A DNA stretch of 64,000 nt, taken from Cladophialophora immunda (lineage: Eukaryota > Ascomycota > Eurotiomycetes > Chaetothyriales > Herpotrichiellaceae). The stretch lies in assembly GCF_000835495.1 (NCBI RefSeq), contig NW_015622542.1:4114485-4178484 (forward strand), read 5' to 3'. The position numbers and the translations under genes were made by a program. Position 1 is the first letter of the stretch. Each line of letters starts with the position of its first letter. Of this stretch, positions 45,201 to 56,444 are shown one piece after another. A model generated the notes under the pieces. It made no database searches and was not told where the DNA came from. It was given only the letters and a program-made list of their open reading frames with translations.

Positions 45201-45976
45201 TCCTTCACGAGCACCAGAGTGGCGCGACTTCCCATCATGGTCGAGGATAAAAGGTCCGGTAAAATGCGGACCAGGGTTTTCCGAAGGTGGTCTTGCTGTA
45301 CTGTCTTTGTATCCGAATAGGCAAGGGCGGCAGCAGGATGCAGCTTCCCATCCTTGTACTTGGCTGCAATGGCCAATTCCAGCTCCTCCGATTCGGTGAC
45401 GTTACGGTTCAAACTGCGGCCTCTCACAACCCGTTCAGCCTGATCAAAGTCACGCAAATGTGCTGTGATCAAGGGTACAATCCTGGACACGACAACATTG
45501 ACCATGTCCTCGGCGAGAATCCGGTCTCTGATCTCCACCAACACAGCGCGAATGTTCCTGTCCACTTCATTGACAAAAACCGGACTCTTGGAAATATTCT
45601 GGTACCAGGAGGAAACGAAATCGCGCAGCGCAAGACCAATCAGAGTCTCGAGGGCTTGGGAGACGACAAAGGATTGGTCGTAGAGATGTAAGGGTTGGTA
45701 TTGTTGGGATACCCGGAGGACTGACACTTCGGAGTCCCACTTCTGGGGGAGAAGGAAGACAGGGGAGGCATTCGGAGGCGAGGACAGCGCCTGGTATGTC
45801 GCGCGCGACCTAGAGACTCTCAAGGTGGCTGCCAGCAAAGTCATCAGAGTGATCAGACAGCCAAGCGTGAAAGCGTATCCCAGGAAGCGCAAGACGGGAA
45901 TGGCGCGGACTGCAAAGCCCCAAGCGATGAACGCTGCAATGGCGGCAGACAAGACATGTCTTTGGGAGAGGTTCAT
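42293..45976 (-). CDS. mdm1: Mdm1-like sorting nexin (TM-PXA-RGS-PX-nexin C)
   Basis: Tether of the ER to the vacuole/endosome membranes, of the yeast Mdm1/mammalian SNX13-SNX14-SNX25 group. It is a single long exon of 1227 aa from the ATG at 45976. An in-frame ATG at 46075 would add 33 residues without membrane or domain character. Domains in order: two close hydrophobic segments at about 8-52, PXA at about 110-300 (LETLIGLALRDFVSSWYQN...), an RGS-like region at about 425-560 (YFMEYMDRQNRMSLVQFWVVVDGF), a disordered acidic middle, a coiled coil (KSSLQREIRRKELQRQQ), PX at about 865-985 with the lipid-binding pattern RRYSEFHELHQRLRRRYP and RRRVVMKLQ, and a nexin C domain at about 1070-1225 (NNWLRGRAVIVVLHQLLGG). 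Family assignment is firm; the precise role is inferred. Confidence 0.93.
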   Translation of the reverse strand: MNLSQRHVLSAAIAAFIAWGFAVRAIPVLRFLGYAFTLGCLITLMTLLAATLRVSRSRATYQALSSPPNASPVFLLPQKWDSEVSVLRVSQQYQPLHLYDQSFVVSQALETLIGLALRDFVSSWYQNISKSPVFVNEVDRNIRAVLVEIRDRILAEDMVNVVVSRIVPLITAHLRDFDQAERVVRGRSLNRNVTESEELELAIAAKYKDGKLHPAAALAYSDTKTVQQDHLRKTLVRILPDLLSSTMMGSRATLVLVKEIVAGAVLFPIMQLLSDPDTWNQIIEAYGRTTLQDRKTVRRMRAALDQHASPIPRSKTGQELPRLAPNDSERAFERFVRAIRKTKNLSDARRFRSSVASQIQRESLVEGQDPVYLRRLEMAKRVLDQKIAKLTQTGPVPQAVTPPLDSRPIPASKPREWTMVEIMHTASGLSYFMEYMDRQNRMSLVQFWVVVDGFRNPLEDDFGDELNPGIQQSWTDADRMDIAQISEKYMLKEELNIPQESKDAIKAFLAAGRKATPQQYRAARTAVLAAQSAVLEELETRHLPNFRKSDLYYKFLASADAAAARPRQQSTGNLAEANGQVGADTTRTLTQTPSMTRTSSQLATRNKDLRRAAVSSSDVRSLASTKLFDDGDFAKRSSGSTPLFDDGYDTDPLAHSTHSLGHESLNGDSLDQRQVIENMEAAMNNIMTDSPMDETMGYDDDTLFGSPVSATKSSKIDSPRSSLDIPGAEQANRPKPSLATLGLVNTSSRIGVFTDNDLFPDEEKFIEDEYVDNDDSKGDNGDEDEIHEAAPGDLGLAEAISALNNDIERLVAQESVVDTLTRKAELTNNVAELRILNKSKSSLQREIRRKELQRQQYIVQESDNSLYGRSSISIKSVVVGKEDDGREFALYVIEVQRQAGDQMPAAVWAIPRRYSEFHELHQRLRRRYPSTRNLEFPRRRVVMKLQKQFLQNRRLALEHYLQQLLQMPDVCRSRELRSFLSQSSIKSQQDTSKESNAQDIVTRIYNSVTEGMDEFLGNVSVLDQLSVAGQNLISAATNQLGMNQADIVPLEPGPVAEAEAELAAFEDKELEPFVKPICDIFLETFELNRGNNWLRGRAVIVVLHQLLGGTIERKIREIFNGFVQEESLLKYIDMIKETMWPGGGKLREAKPRTAVEKKKTKSEAALMLATLIPDLAGNVVGRANAQAAARRITATMNNARLNQHLAFTILDEIVGVLFDPAKKGGFS

Positions 45977-47332
45977 TCTTGATCTTGAGAGCAACTCATG
46001 TTTGAGGGATCGGTGTGGCTGCGCAGCCAGCCCGGTGGGGAGGAGGACGGCAACCTGACATCTACACCATCGCACGGGTCAAGCGGGAGGTGGGGAACGG
46101 AGAGGACATGACGAGGATAGTCTGGTGGCAGAGATCAAGCCGTGGCGAGCATTCAACAGCCTGAGGAGCAGGCCAGAGCAGTCCCTTGACCGACACGGCA
46201 AGAAACAATCAATATACGAGGTATGACATGGATGGTGGTTGTAGCAAGTGCCCAACTGGCGCAGATGGGCGCAGCCTGCGCTGGGAGGGTGGAATCTCGA
46301 TCGTCACACCTTCCCAAACGGGGCGGTCACCTGCGGCCAGCACCGTGCACCTCCTGCAGCATCCATCCCGCCTAATGCATGATCTGCCTCTTGCTGTCTT
46401 TTCTACTGGTTGCCCTCCCACGCCCGTCGGTTTCTTGGGACCAGTTTCTCGTTGCTAGGAGTCTGTGGTGAGTCAAAGGCTTTTCTGTTATTGCTTCTGC
46501 GGCATGCAAAGGTGGTGGGCACCAACCAGAATCTGCACGGAGCCATGCTTCATTCCTTCCGCGACGGATGGGTTCCGAGATCCAAGAATTCTGCTCCCTC
46601 GCAGCCCCCAACTTCTCCCAGCACTCGCTTACTCTTACCATCAATTGCCCCTGGGGCACATCTTGAGCTTGCTGATCCGCCCTTCGCGCCCTGGCACCGA
46701 GTTCTGAACCCACAATGAGTGTCACCTGCCCCAGCGCGCTGTTGTTTGTCAAAGATCCCTGAAGGGCCTCAGGCAGAACCACCAATCCCAAAGATGCTGG
46801 CATGGGCTGTCAACTGTGGAGAGTTTCATCCAATGCCCTCCATCCCGCTGTCAGTCTGCTCACCTGCACTTGCAAGGACCAAGGGGATGCATTAGACAAG
46901 CATGATTTCGAAGAGCTGCACGAGTGATTGAGCCAGACCACAAAGTCCACGGCAACCTGATGCTGGTGATGATGGTGTGTGGGCGAGCTCCCCTTCTGGA
47001 CGGCCATCCCCCTACCCTGGGCAGCAGCCGGCTGCAGAAACAAGACCTTGGATGGTCACCGCTAATTGTTCACGAAGGTCCTCCCTCGTATTGCACACAT
47101 TGGGCGCCGTCCTCTTTTTTTTTCAGCTTCCATCATTCGGTACCTCTAGGCAGGGCTGCGAATCTGCTCAGCCGAGCAAGGGATATTGTACAGTAGCACA
47201 ACAGATCGGGATATTTTCTACATCCACCGTGTTCTGGTTGCCTTGCAGACACCGGATAGTCCCCACATGAAGCATTGTCGATTCTACAAATGAGGCATAA
47301 GGTCGAATAACCACCACCCGAGTACGCGCGGC

Positions 47333-47357
47333 CGACAGCTCGACAGCTCGACAGCTT
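47333..47357. repeat. CGACAGCT 8-mer tandem repeat
   Basis: Three tandem copies of cgacagct in non-coding sequence. Each unit contains the palindrome AGCT. Confidence 0.85.
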
Positions 47358-50300
47358 GGAATAGGGATGGCCCAAGCAAGGCGCCGCTGATAGACCTCGC
47401 ATGCACGCCGTTTCGGAGCCGTGACAGATTGCAAAACAAGATTCATGGTTGCACAAAGGCGCTGTTCACGAGGTCAGTGACACGGGAGGTACAGGACCGA
47501 TCGGGAGCAACGAGTGGTGGACACAGCGCCTAAATCCTCCAGATCGATAGTATCCACACCACGCTAGGCACCGCCACACGGTCCAGAAGCAACCAATTTA
47601 GGTACGGGGGGTGGACGCCACAGAGTCCCCTCCATCCGTCCTCCCACCCGTGGCATTGCTTCTGGCTCGCTGCTTCCTGCGATTTGAGGCGACTTACGAA
47701 GCGGCAGAGAGCGGATAAGTCGTCCTTTCAAAGTAGGTCTCGCTCCGCGTGGGTGGACGGAACATTTGTCGACCTTGAAGCTTAATGGCTGTTCAGACTT
47801 CATCACAACTTCGGATTCAGTCTCCGTGGCACAGGCATTATCTGGTGGCGCGGACTCGTCCCTCTCCCTGGCCATGTCCTCGTCATTGACACTTGACCCG
47901 GCCGCCCCCTACGGTCTAGGGGATGCGTGCGCCGAAAATGATTCTGAGGCCCTGCCGGCATACTCCAGATGCATAGATTCCCATTGGGGCAATTCAAGGC
48001 GACCATCCAAACATGCTGAGGCCCTTGGAACCAAAATCTCTCTTGCCCGCAAGCCGTCGCTTACCCATGACCGCCTGTGTGAGACTTCCCGTTGATTGCC
48101 TTCCGGGCGTTTCCCTACGAACAAGGTCTGGACAAATTTCTCGAGTATGCAAGTGCCATCGTCAGAGCGGTGAACGTCCACCCACAATTTATTGGCGGGA
48201 ACGGGGGGCGTACATCCCAGTCATCCAGGCTCCGCGGGTCTGAGTGCTATGCCAGCCAAACTCACTTTACCCGCCTCAATGGGACTTTTCTTTCCTGTAC
48301 TCCGTACGCTGTACGTAGTAGAAACTACAACCTAGCGCCACTAAAAGGATGACATGGCTGCTGGGCGAAACAGGTGGGTCGACACATCGACACGCGAGCA
48401 AAAAGGAAGTATGACACACTGGTGTTGCCAGCCACAGCATCCAACTCTATGACATTACTCGTACTAGAGGGTCTATCCAGCAGAAAGAGAACACTTTGAG
48501 GAGAACGGAGCGGATCCTTCAATAGCTCTTTTCGCTTCTGCGTGCGAAGTCGGCGCACCATGGCTCCATGCCGAAAGGTTCTCGACCCTAACGGCACCCG
48601 TCAAATGCAGGAAATGTTTCCAAACAGGCTGTGGTTTTATACAATGTTGCGACGGCTTACTCCGTGTTGTGGCATTTGGTCCACCTGGTAGGACAGCAAA
48701 GCACCAACCCCAAGGATTGCGGCATCTGTCATTTGTGGAGACGTACAAAGACCATAGCGACTCTTCCACCCTCCAGCAGCCGTGCGTCCCGCTTTCGGCT
48801 TCGACTCGCAAGGGGGAGGGTTGATCAGAGACTGCAACCCTCCAAAAACAGGCGATCCTTTGAGAATTCATCCAGCTTTCAATCTCTACATGTCTGAAAG
48901 TTTGCAAAAGATTTGATTGAAAACGAAGGGACGGGCCCACGCCCACACACCAACAGTCGGAATTGTGCCTTATGGGTTCCCATGCGGGACAAGGGTTGGG
49001 CTGAACAGCTTTTAGCCTCATGCCTAAGGAACCCTACTCGTAGGATGCCAGCACGCCCCTGGTCAGAGCAAACCACCCTGGAAACGCGGAACTGCAGGCT
49101 GCCCCTTCCGGGGAATCCAGGTTCCCCGTCGAACGGTGCAAACAGCCCCCCCAGCTTTGATTGCCCCCTCCCCCCAAAAGATCCAACCATGGACGGCTGG
49201 CAACATGCTCATGGGCCGTGCAAAGTAACACGACAGCTTCGACGTTCGTTTACCTCCCAAGAGCATGGGGGTTGAGAAGCGAGTTTTGGGAAGGTGGTTC
49301 TCTTCCTCCTACCGTTCCGACTCTGCCCTCTGAGCGGGCCCCATCACCGAAGCCAGAGCAACTTGATTTTGGGATGAGGTGTCCCTGGTCAAGCCCGTTC
49401 GCGTTCCGCACTCCCTCCTGCCCCATGTGCTCTTCCTCGGGCATGAAATCTTTGGACGGGGCTAGTCTTGCCTGAGTTAGGCGGTGCAACCGAACTTGAA
49501 CCACCTTCGATGCCTGAAGGTCGTGGACGAAAGAACCTTTCGGGGCTTGTCTCACTGGGGCCGTGGACTCAAACCCATCCTTTCGAAATCTCAAACTCCC
49601 CCTCTCCTTGCCGTCGCCGGCCCCTCTCCCGCCTGGATGTGCAAAATGGACATAGAATTCGACGAGAACTGCGGCATCCCGCTCCCCCCAAGGCTTGCGG
49701 AGAAATGCTCCCGCGCTGCCACTCTCGGCTAATAGATCATTTTATCATCATGCCTTGCCGCCCATCACGGAATCACTCGTCTGGGAAATGTGACCAAACG
49801 GTCAACGATGAGCCTTTCCGTGCAAAGCTAGGGCGGATGATCCTGAGCCATCTGCCCCCCCCATGGCATGGCCCATGCCTTCTCGAGACCCCGGTCGCGA
49901 CTATCCCACTCTCTGACCACTACTGTTGCTATCTGGTTCTTATCCAAGACCACTCGTCCCTTCTCCTCCCACAAAATCCACACACCCTTTTTCATCATGC
50001 ATGCCGCAGTAGTGCTCGATGTCAAGCAGCCGGCTCGCTTGCGGCCTGCTGCCCTTCACCATTGGCCGCATCGCCTGTTCGTCCTTGCCTTCGAGCGACT
50101 GCTCACACACACCTCCCCTTCTCCGTGCCTGCACCAGCACCGCGCCGCCGATCTGCAAGCCGGACCTCCACCGCCTGTGTCGCTCAGCTGACCCAAGATC
50201 GTGCTGCACCTCTCGAGTCGTCCTCTGCCTCTGCCCCTGCTTTCCTTACTGCTCCTGGACGAGTTGGGAGAGCCGGTGCGAGCCCACCGTGCGAGTCCAC

Positions 50301-50603
50301 TCGCCGCATTCGATGCATCAATAATGTGTTCCAAACTGTATCGACTGCATTGGTGGACCCTGGGATGACTCTCCAAAGGCCAACGGGACATTGACGAGCG
50401 AGGCTGACTGCCTTCGCGTCGGCAGAGTGGCGAGGTGACACAGCGCCAGGGGACCGACGCCCTGCCCTTGCCCTGGTCGTCGCTCATCTCTGTCAATCGC
50501 TCGCCTTGCAGACCTGCTGCTAACTAGTCCACCGCACCTTGAGATATCCAGCATGCCAGCTTGCTCGATGCATGCCCCGAGTCTGGCTGTCTCTTCTGTA
50601 CTG

Positions 50604-50624
50604 TGCCTGCCTGCCTGCCTGCAT
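50604..50624. repeat. CCTG tetranucleotide repeat
   Basis: About five tandem cctg units, ending in gcatgc. Confidence 0.8.
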
Positions 50625-51564
50625 GCCATCCCTGCCTTTTGGTGAGTGCGGTCTCGTCAAGGTCCATCGGCCCAGGGAAGTTTGGGCAGTTCCGCCCTCT
50701 GGCGAGCCCAGACACCACGCACCTCTCTCAAACGGGCAGCGCTAGCCCGATAATTAGGGGAAAGAAATAGACAAAGCCACATGGGTCGAGCTGCAGAGAC
50801 GCAAAGCGGGCACGTAAGTTTTAACCATGCCATTCCCCACCGCGATCACAGAGCATGCCGGGCCTTTGCGCAGAAAGGCAACCAATTCCTCATCCTTCAT
50901 CTACACCGGGCTATCCTCTTACCTCTGCTCTGGTTCTCCTAGGATGTCTTCGTCTATTTAGTTCCCTTCGTCTCTGTCTCTCTCCGGCTGGGCTAGTCAA
51001 TTGCAGTATGGCCGTTCAATGACTCTCTGTCTCTCACTCTGGGGTTGGATTCTTACGTTTGCGCAACCATCAGCCTGCCGGCATATGATTGGCCTGTCCA
51101 TCACTCTGACCGACTGAACAGGTTTGCTACCGGTTTATATGAACAGGGAGCCTTCCAGAGTAGTGTGCTGTCTTTCCGACTTCACCTGAACGTCATCTGA
51201 ACTTGAGCTGTCGAGGAGTTGGTGGTGACTGGGGCTGCTTTCTCTCCCTGTTTGTTAGCACAGCAACGTCTCATTTCCCCGTCACGTCCAGGTATATATC
51301 AATTCACTGTCGGATGGTGACTGCCCCTGCCTCAAACGACGCCCCTGGTTCTTGTCCCTCGTCACGGTATTCACCTCCAGGCAGTGACGCCTCGAGGGAC
51401 CTGCATAAAGATCCGCCAGCCATGCTCGTTCTCCAGCATAATGCCATCACACCAGCTTGGCGAAACCCAATAAGCAACAAGAACTCTTTCTCAGCCAACA
51501 TCAGTCCTCTTTTCTCACCTCGCGCTGGCCCTGGTAAACATCATTCTCAAGAAATAGCTCCATC

Positions 51565-53217
51565 ATGACTGATTTCAATCAAGAACCCGATCCCTTCAAC
51601 AACGACACAATGTCGGACTTCGCCAACGGCTCCAGTCCGGACAGTCCGTTTCCCTCATCAGCCGCAACCTCCAACCCTTCCGAGAACAATACAGATCTTG
51701 ACCCAGCCGACGACCTTCATACGAATGGATCTGTCCTCGCCCCGAACGGCATTGCTCAGTCTATCTCTCCAGAAGTCGATGCCGCCCTCGAACCCTATGA
51801 CCACCCAGGCTCCGATCATGTTATTCAACTGTCCAGCATTGAGCACTGCATGCCTCGGTCGTACATTCGCATCTGTTTTGCGTATCGCCTACCGAGCCCA
51901 GAAGTGCTCCCGGAGGTGGTGGAGAAGTTGAATCACTTCGTCCGGAAGACTGTGGATGCGAAGCCATATTTGAGTGGCTTTGTGGTAGCAGTGGACAATC
52001 CAGGAAATCGTCTGGGTGCAGTTGAGATCCGATTTTCTGATACGGATTTCCTTGAATATCCCAACGTTAGTGTGCGTGAATTCAGCCGCGAAGAGTTCCC
52101 GTACACCTATGACGAGATCTGCGAACGCGGTCTCCCACCCAGCGTCATCAAGCCTGAGCTTGTCTCGGCGCTAGGGGAATCTGCTGATGAGCACCGGGCC
52201 CCGGTTTTCAGAGTCCAGGCAAATGTCGTGGAGGGAGGTATCATCGTGTCCGTCTACCTCCACCATTGCATCTCCGATGGCACGGGCTTTGGCTTGCTCG
52301 CTTCGGGCAGCGTTCTGAATGATGACTTCACTTTTGACCGTCACTTGGACACTCGTGGTCATGATATACCCAGCCTCTCAATGAGACTGGACGCGTTCGC
52401 CACTCGCAAGAGTATCGTCAGAAGAGAGCTATCTTACCCTTTTGCCAACCAGATCACCAATCGTGAGTTGAAGTGGAAGACAGCCCAGCCGATGCCTACA
52501 GAACAGGAAGCCATCAAACCTCGGGGTCGTGGCTGCGTGTTTGCTTTTCCCTCGAGTAAGCTGGAAGATCTGAAGCAAGGGCTCCAGGCTCATGCTAGTG
52601 GCGCCTTCATGACTCGACATGACGCTTTGCTGACCTTGATCTGGCATGGAATGACGAAGGCGAGGATCCCTTCTGTGCCGGAGGTGACTACCTCGAAGCT
52701 TCTTATTCCCGTCGACATTCGCAAGAAGCTCAAGAAGCCTCTGTCAGAGTCCTACTTTGGGGCTGCGGTCGATTTCGCCTCGGTGCAAATGCCTCTTTGC
52801 CACTTGGCGGATCACAGTATCGCTTCTATGACCGAGACGGCACTGGCAGTCCGCAAGGCCATCAACTGCGTTGACGAGCCTTACATCCGACAAGCGATTG
52901 CCTTGGCAACATATCCCAATCCGAAAATCGACGTCCGAGATTTGCAAGCGAGCAACATGGACCGAACCGACGGCGCAGATATGTACATCACGAGCTGGGA
53001 GAAGTTGAACATTTACGAGTCGACGTTTGAGATGGGCCTCGGTCGGCCAGATTGGGTGCGGAAGCCCTGGAGTAAGGATCCTGGCTCATGCATCATCTTG
53101 CCGTACGACGACCGAAAGGACTACCTGGAGGCCGTCATACAGATGGCAGAAGCGGACATGGCCCGATTGCTGGAAGACGCAGACTTTATGGGATATGTGA
53201 CCAGATGGATTGAATGA
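51565..53217 (+). CDS. BAHD-like acyltransferase (trichothecene 3-O-acetyltransferase-like family)
   Basis: CoA-dependent O-/N-acyltransferase of the fungal transferase family related to trichothecene 3-O-acetyltransferases. Resemblance to that family does not imply trichothecene production, and no other trichothecene genes are here. It is a single exon of 550 aa. The catalytic HxxxDG is HCISDG (His234, Asp238, Gly239) in VYLHHCISDGTGFGLL. The second conserved block, usually DFGWG, appears in the family's fungal form as FEMGLGRPDWVRKPW. Other landmarks are FVFAFPSSKL-like RGCVFAFPSSKLEDLKQG and DALLTLIWHGMTKAR. The first ~85 residues are Asp/Ser/Asn-rich and likely disordered, with no signal peptide, so the protein should be cytosolic. 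The ATG at 51565 is the first in frame; a second at 51613 is possible. The substrate is unknown. Confidence 0.82.
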   Translation: MTDFNQEPDPFNNDTMSDFANGSSPDSPFPSSAATSNPSENNTDLDPADDLHTNGSVLAPNGIAQSISPEVDAALEPYDHPGSDHVIQLSSIEHCMPRSYIRICFAYRLPSPEVLPEVVEKLNHFVRKTVDAKPYLSGFVVAVDNPGNRLGAVEIRFSDTDFLEYPNVSVREFSREEFPYTYDEICERGLPPSVIKPELVSALGESADEHRAPVFRVQANVVEGGIIVSVYLHHCISDGTGFGLLASGSVLNDDFTFDRHLDTRGHDIPSLSMRLDAFATRKSIVRRELSYPFANQITNRELKWKTAQPMPTEQEAIKPRGRGCVFAFPSSKLEDLKQGLQAHASGAFMTRHDALLTLIWHGMTKARIPSVPEVTTSKLLIPVDIRKKLKKPLSESYFGAAVDFASVQMPLCHLADHSIASMTETALAVRKAINCVDEPYIRQAIALATYPNPKIDVRDLQASNMDRTDGADMYITSWEKLNIYESTFEMGLGRPDWVRKPWSKDPGSCIILPYDDRKDYLEAVIQMAEADMARLLEDADFMGYVTRWIE

Positions 53218-53980
53218 TATGGCTGGATGTCAGCAACTCGTTTTCGTTATGGCGCAAGGGACTAAAAGGAGATCGTGGAGTCACGAAGTATGTTGGCGAC
53301 CTGGGGGCTCGGGGGACTCGAAAAGCATCTTGGGGGGTGATGACAGTTTCTTGAGCAGGGAAAATCTGGAAGGACATCACCACTTACTTGGCGGGCTGGA
53401 AAGGCTGGAAAATCACATAATGGAGGGCAAAGAACGGAATGCGAGAAATGTACAATTACTCTCAAGCGTGGGACGCATCGAACATCGACCGGCAAGTGAG
53501 GAACTAGCTGATGGGACTGAGGGCAACGATATGATCTAGGATGACCAAGACCGTTTCTGGCTGGAGGTTTAACGAAGTTTTTTTGATACGATCAGAGACT
53601 TGATTTCAATATTTCATCGAGTCTTGACCTGCAGAGATGAACGGAAGTGTCTCGAACGTACCGAGTCCATGTGAAAAGGGGGAAGTTGCTGAAGGCGACA
53701 TCGGTGTCGTGGGGCAATACATATCACGTGCTATCGCGTTTCGGTAAAACAATGTTCCTTAGTTCTCTTGCAGCGTTTGGTGGCACGTAAACTCATCAGA
53801 ACGCGTCGAGGCAATTTTCCCCCACGACAACGCGCCGTTGCTATTTGGCCACTGCGCACTACTTCTCACTGTGCACTACTTTCCGAGCACCCACTGCCTC
53901 TGCCAGTAGACTCAGCTGCTCCATCTTCTTCGTACAGGGCTCATTAAGGTCGCCTCCTCGCCGCAGTTCAGAAGATCATC
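53218..53980. other. Intergenic, acyltransferase to rad51
   Basis: This 763-bp stretch contains the acyltransferase 3' flank and rad51 promoter. A gcgcactactt/gtgcactactt near-repeat occurs at about 53855-53882. No gene or named site is claimed. Confidence 0.5.
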
Positions 53981-55184
53981 ATGACTCAAATTGAGAGCAA
54001 TGACACCACTCAAACTGACTACGAGGACATGCCTGGGGGTCCTGGAGCACCCATCCCAATTTCTCAGTTGGTGGTAAGCTTCCCAGTAGATTTTCCACGC
54101 GCATCGCAGACAGCTGAGCCGCTCCCAGGGCGTTGCAGGATTGACTGAACGAGACATCAAATTGGTGACAGAGGGCGGTTACCATACAGTCGAGTCTATT
54201 GCATACACGTAGGTATCAACACTCGCATCCGGTGCAACCAAGCTCACCAGTCGATACAGGCCGCGCAGGCAATTAGAACAGATCAAAGGCATATCGGAGG
54301 CAAAGGCTTCCAAACTATTGAACGAAGGTTTGGCAACACTGGCTGCTCTTGGAACCTAAGCTGATCTTGTGGCAGCAATGAAACTGGTGCCCATGGGCTT
54401 CACGACCGCCACCGAGATGCATGCCCGAAGGAGCGACCTGATCTCGATAACCACCGGCTCGAAGAACCTGGACCGACTGTTAGGCGGTGGCATTGAGACG
54501 GGCTCCATCACCGAGATCTTTGGCGAGTTCCGCACAGGCAAGAGTCAGATTTGTCACACAATGGCGGTTACATGCCAGTTGCCTTTCGATATGGGTGGTG
54601 GAGAAGGGAAATGTTTGTACATCGACACCGAAGGCACCTTTCGACCCATACGTTTGCTGTCAGTAGCACAGCGATATGGCCTCGAAGGCGAAGAGGTGCT
54701 TGACAATGTCGCCTATGCTCGGGCGTACAATTCTGAGCATCAGCTACAACTGCTCCAGCAAGCGTCGCAGATGATGTGTGAAACCCGGTTTTCCTTGCTG
54801 ATTGTTGATTCAGCGACTTCGTTGTACCGAACAGATTACAACGGCAGAGGAGAACTCTCATCACGACAGTCACACATGGCCAAGTTCCTGCGCACGCTCC
54901 AGAGACTCGCGGACGAGTTTGGCATCGCCGTGGTCATCACCAACCAAGTAGTTGCACAAGTGGACGGCGGACCCAGCGCCATGTTCAACCCAGACCCGAA
55001 GAAGCCCATCGGCGGCAACATTATTGCACATGCCAGCACCACCAGACTAAGCTTGAAGAAAGGTCGAGGCGAGACTCGGATCTGCAAGATCTACGACAGT
55101 CCATGTTTGCCTGAGAGCGACACGCTGTTTGCCATTTATGACAGTGGAATTGGCGATCCTCAACCCAAGGACGACAAGGAATAA
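53981..55184 (+). CDS. rad51: DNA recombinase Rad51
   Basis: RecA-family ATPase that forms nucleoprotein filaments and catalyses strand exchange in homologous recombination repair and meiosis. Exons are 53981-54073, 54129-54208, 54260-54327 and 54376-55184, with introns of 55, 51 and 48 bp, giving 349 aa. The N-terminus is short and acidic ([20 protein letters not shown]). The HhH-type N-domain reads [20 protein letters not shown], then [21 protein letters not shown] across introns. Walker A is GEFRTGKS (~131-138), Walker B LLIVDS (~221), and the loop region is [15 protein letters not shown], then [19 protein letters not shown]. The C-terminus [10 protein letters not shown] matches Rad51 rather than Dmc1. 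All catalytic residues are present. No Dmc1 or other repair gene is adjacent. The three introns cluster in the first 400 bp. Confidence 0.96.
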
Positions 55185-56444
55185 GAAGGGCAAGGTTTAT
55201 GTCCACGATTGAAAATTCATGCATATGAGCAGGTGGTATGATGTACAGCTATCAGCAGCGGCGCAAGGGAAGTCGTTTAATGTCTAAGTATCGCTAGCCA
55301 TAGAGCGAGCATCGAAAGGGGTCAAGAGGCGCACAATGGTTATTGGCAAACTGGGCACAAGCGCCGAATTCCCCCAGAATGCAACACCCAGCTGAAAGGC
55401 GAAGCTAAAGAATGTCAAGAACGAGTCCCGGGTAACTATGAAGCAGCAGGCGTGCATAAGGATGAAAGTTAAGCATTGTGGCTGATGGCTATCACGGTGG
55501 CTCGGGCAAATGAGAGAGGGGCCTTGTGCGATGGATGCCAGCTAATGAGCCGTGAAATTTCAGGTTTTGGGAGGAATGTTACCTGTCGGAGCCCGTCTGT
55601 GGCGAGCCAAGGTGGTAGGGGATCGACGGAGAAGAATCGTGCTGGTGGCGCTGTAGGGACGGCCTGCCCCGAGAGATTCGGTAGAGGAGCGCATCCGAAG
55701 CCTACGCCTATACCCCGAATATTGTTCACAGTCCATAATGCCAGGTAGGCACGGAGTATATGGAAAGGCAATTAATTGTACGAGTACGAGTTAAGAAAGG
55801 GGCAGCGGCGAGCCAGCTGCAGTGGTTCCCATTCGTGACCCGCTGGCGGGTGGCTGGCGCTGCTGTGGGTGATTGCCCGTGGCTGGTTAGTGAGGCCTAG
55901 TGAGGCCGAGGGAGCCCATTCTCCAATCCGCCTGGGGCAGAGGCCCACGCTTAGGGGGGGGCCGTCCGGCTGCTGCTTAGGCGTGACCCTTGGCGTCATC
56001 ATACATGGGCAGCCGAAAGCAGACCAGAGTACCGAGTAATACAACAAGAATGCGTCTCACCAGCCTCTCACCACCTGGAAACCGATCGACTGCGCTGCGA
56101 AACCCACGAGGGACGGACCACGACGGCATCAGATTGCCTCGCTAGCACATCTGGCCCCATGAACTACTATCAGCTGCCAGTGTCCTTGTGAATCTACTCT
56201 CTCGATCCATAATTTGCTCGAGCGGTGGTCGCTGTAAACAATTCTCCCTCTCCTTGCTTTTCTTTCCTCTTTCCAAGCCACATTCTTCTTCCTTGTGTTG
56301 CTACTACTACGCCTTACACTTTGAGTTTCGTCTTCACGCTGACCGTTGGGACTCGAGCTTCCCGTCGGACGGATTGAAGGAGCGCGACTGTGATTGCCCG
56401 CAGCAACACTTTTGTGAGAGCTGGTCGGCAGACCGTTACAGTCA
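55185..56444. other. Intergenic, rad51 to PhoD-like gene
   Basis: This 1.26-kb stretch has no supported gene. A pyrimidine-rich stretch (about 56250-56300) lies in the likely leader of the PhoD-like gene. Confidence 0.5.

Larger units (their letters stand above)
45977..51564. other. 5.6-kb gene-poor region
   Basis: No gene that I can support between two divergent genes. The longest frame (plus 49468-50394, 308 codons) is Pro/Arg/Ser-rich and has no domain, start context or splice continuity, so I read it as chance in GC- and C-rich sequence. No RNA gene or transposon is recognised. TATA-like sequences at 51134-51141 (ttatat) and 51292-51299 (gtatatat) lie about 430 and 270 bp before the acyltransferase ATG and could belong to its promoter. 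Simple repeats are listed separately. Confidence 0.5.

Noticed and set aside
45977..46075. 33-residue N-terminal extension of the Mdm1-like protein
   Set aside because: In frame but Arg/His/Cys-rich and not membrane-like; the next Met directly precedes the expected membrane anchor.
49468..50394. 308-codon open frame on the plus strand
   Set aside because: Pro/Arg/Ser/Cys-rich composition shared by the overlapping frames, no recognisable domain and poor start context; C-rich non-coding sequence suppresses stops.
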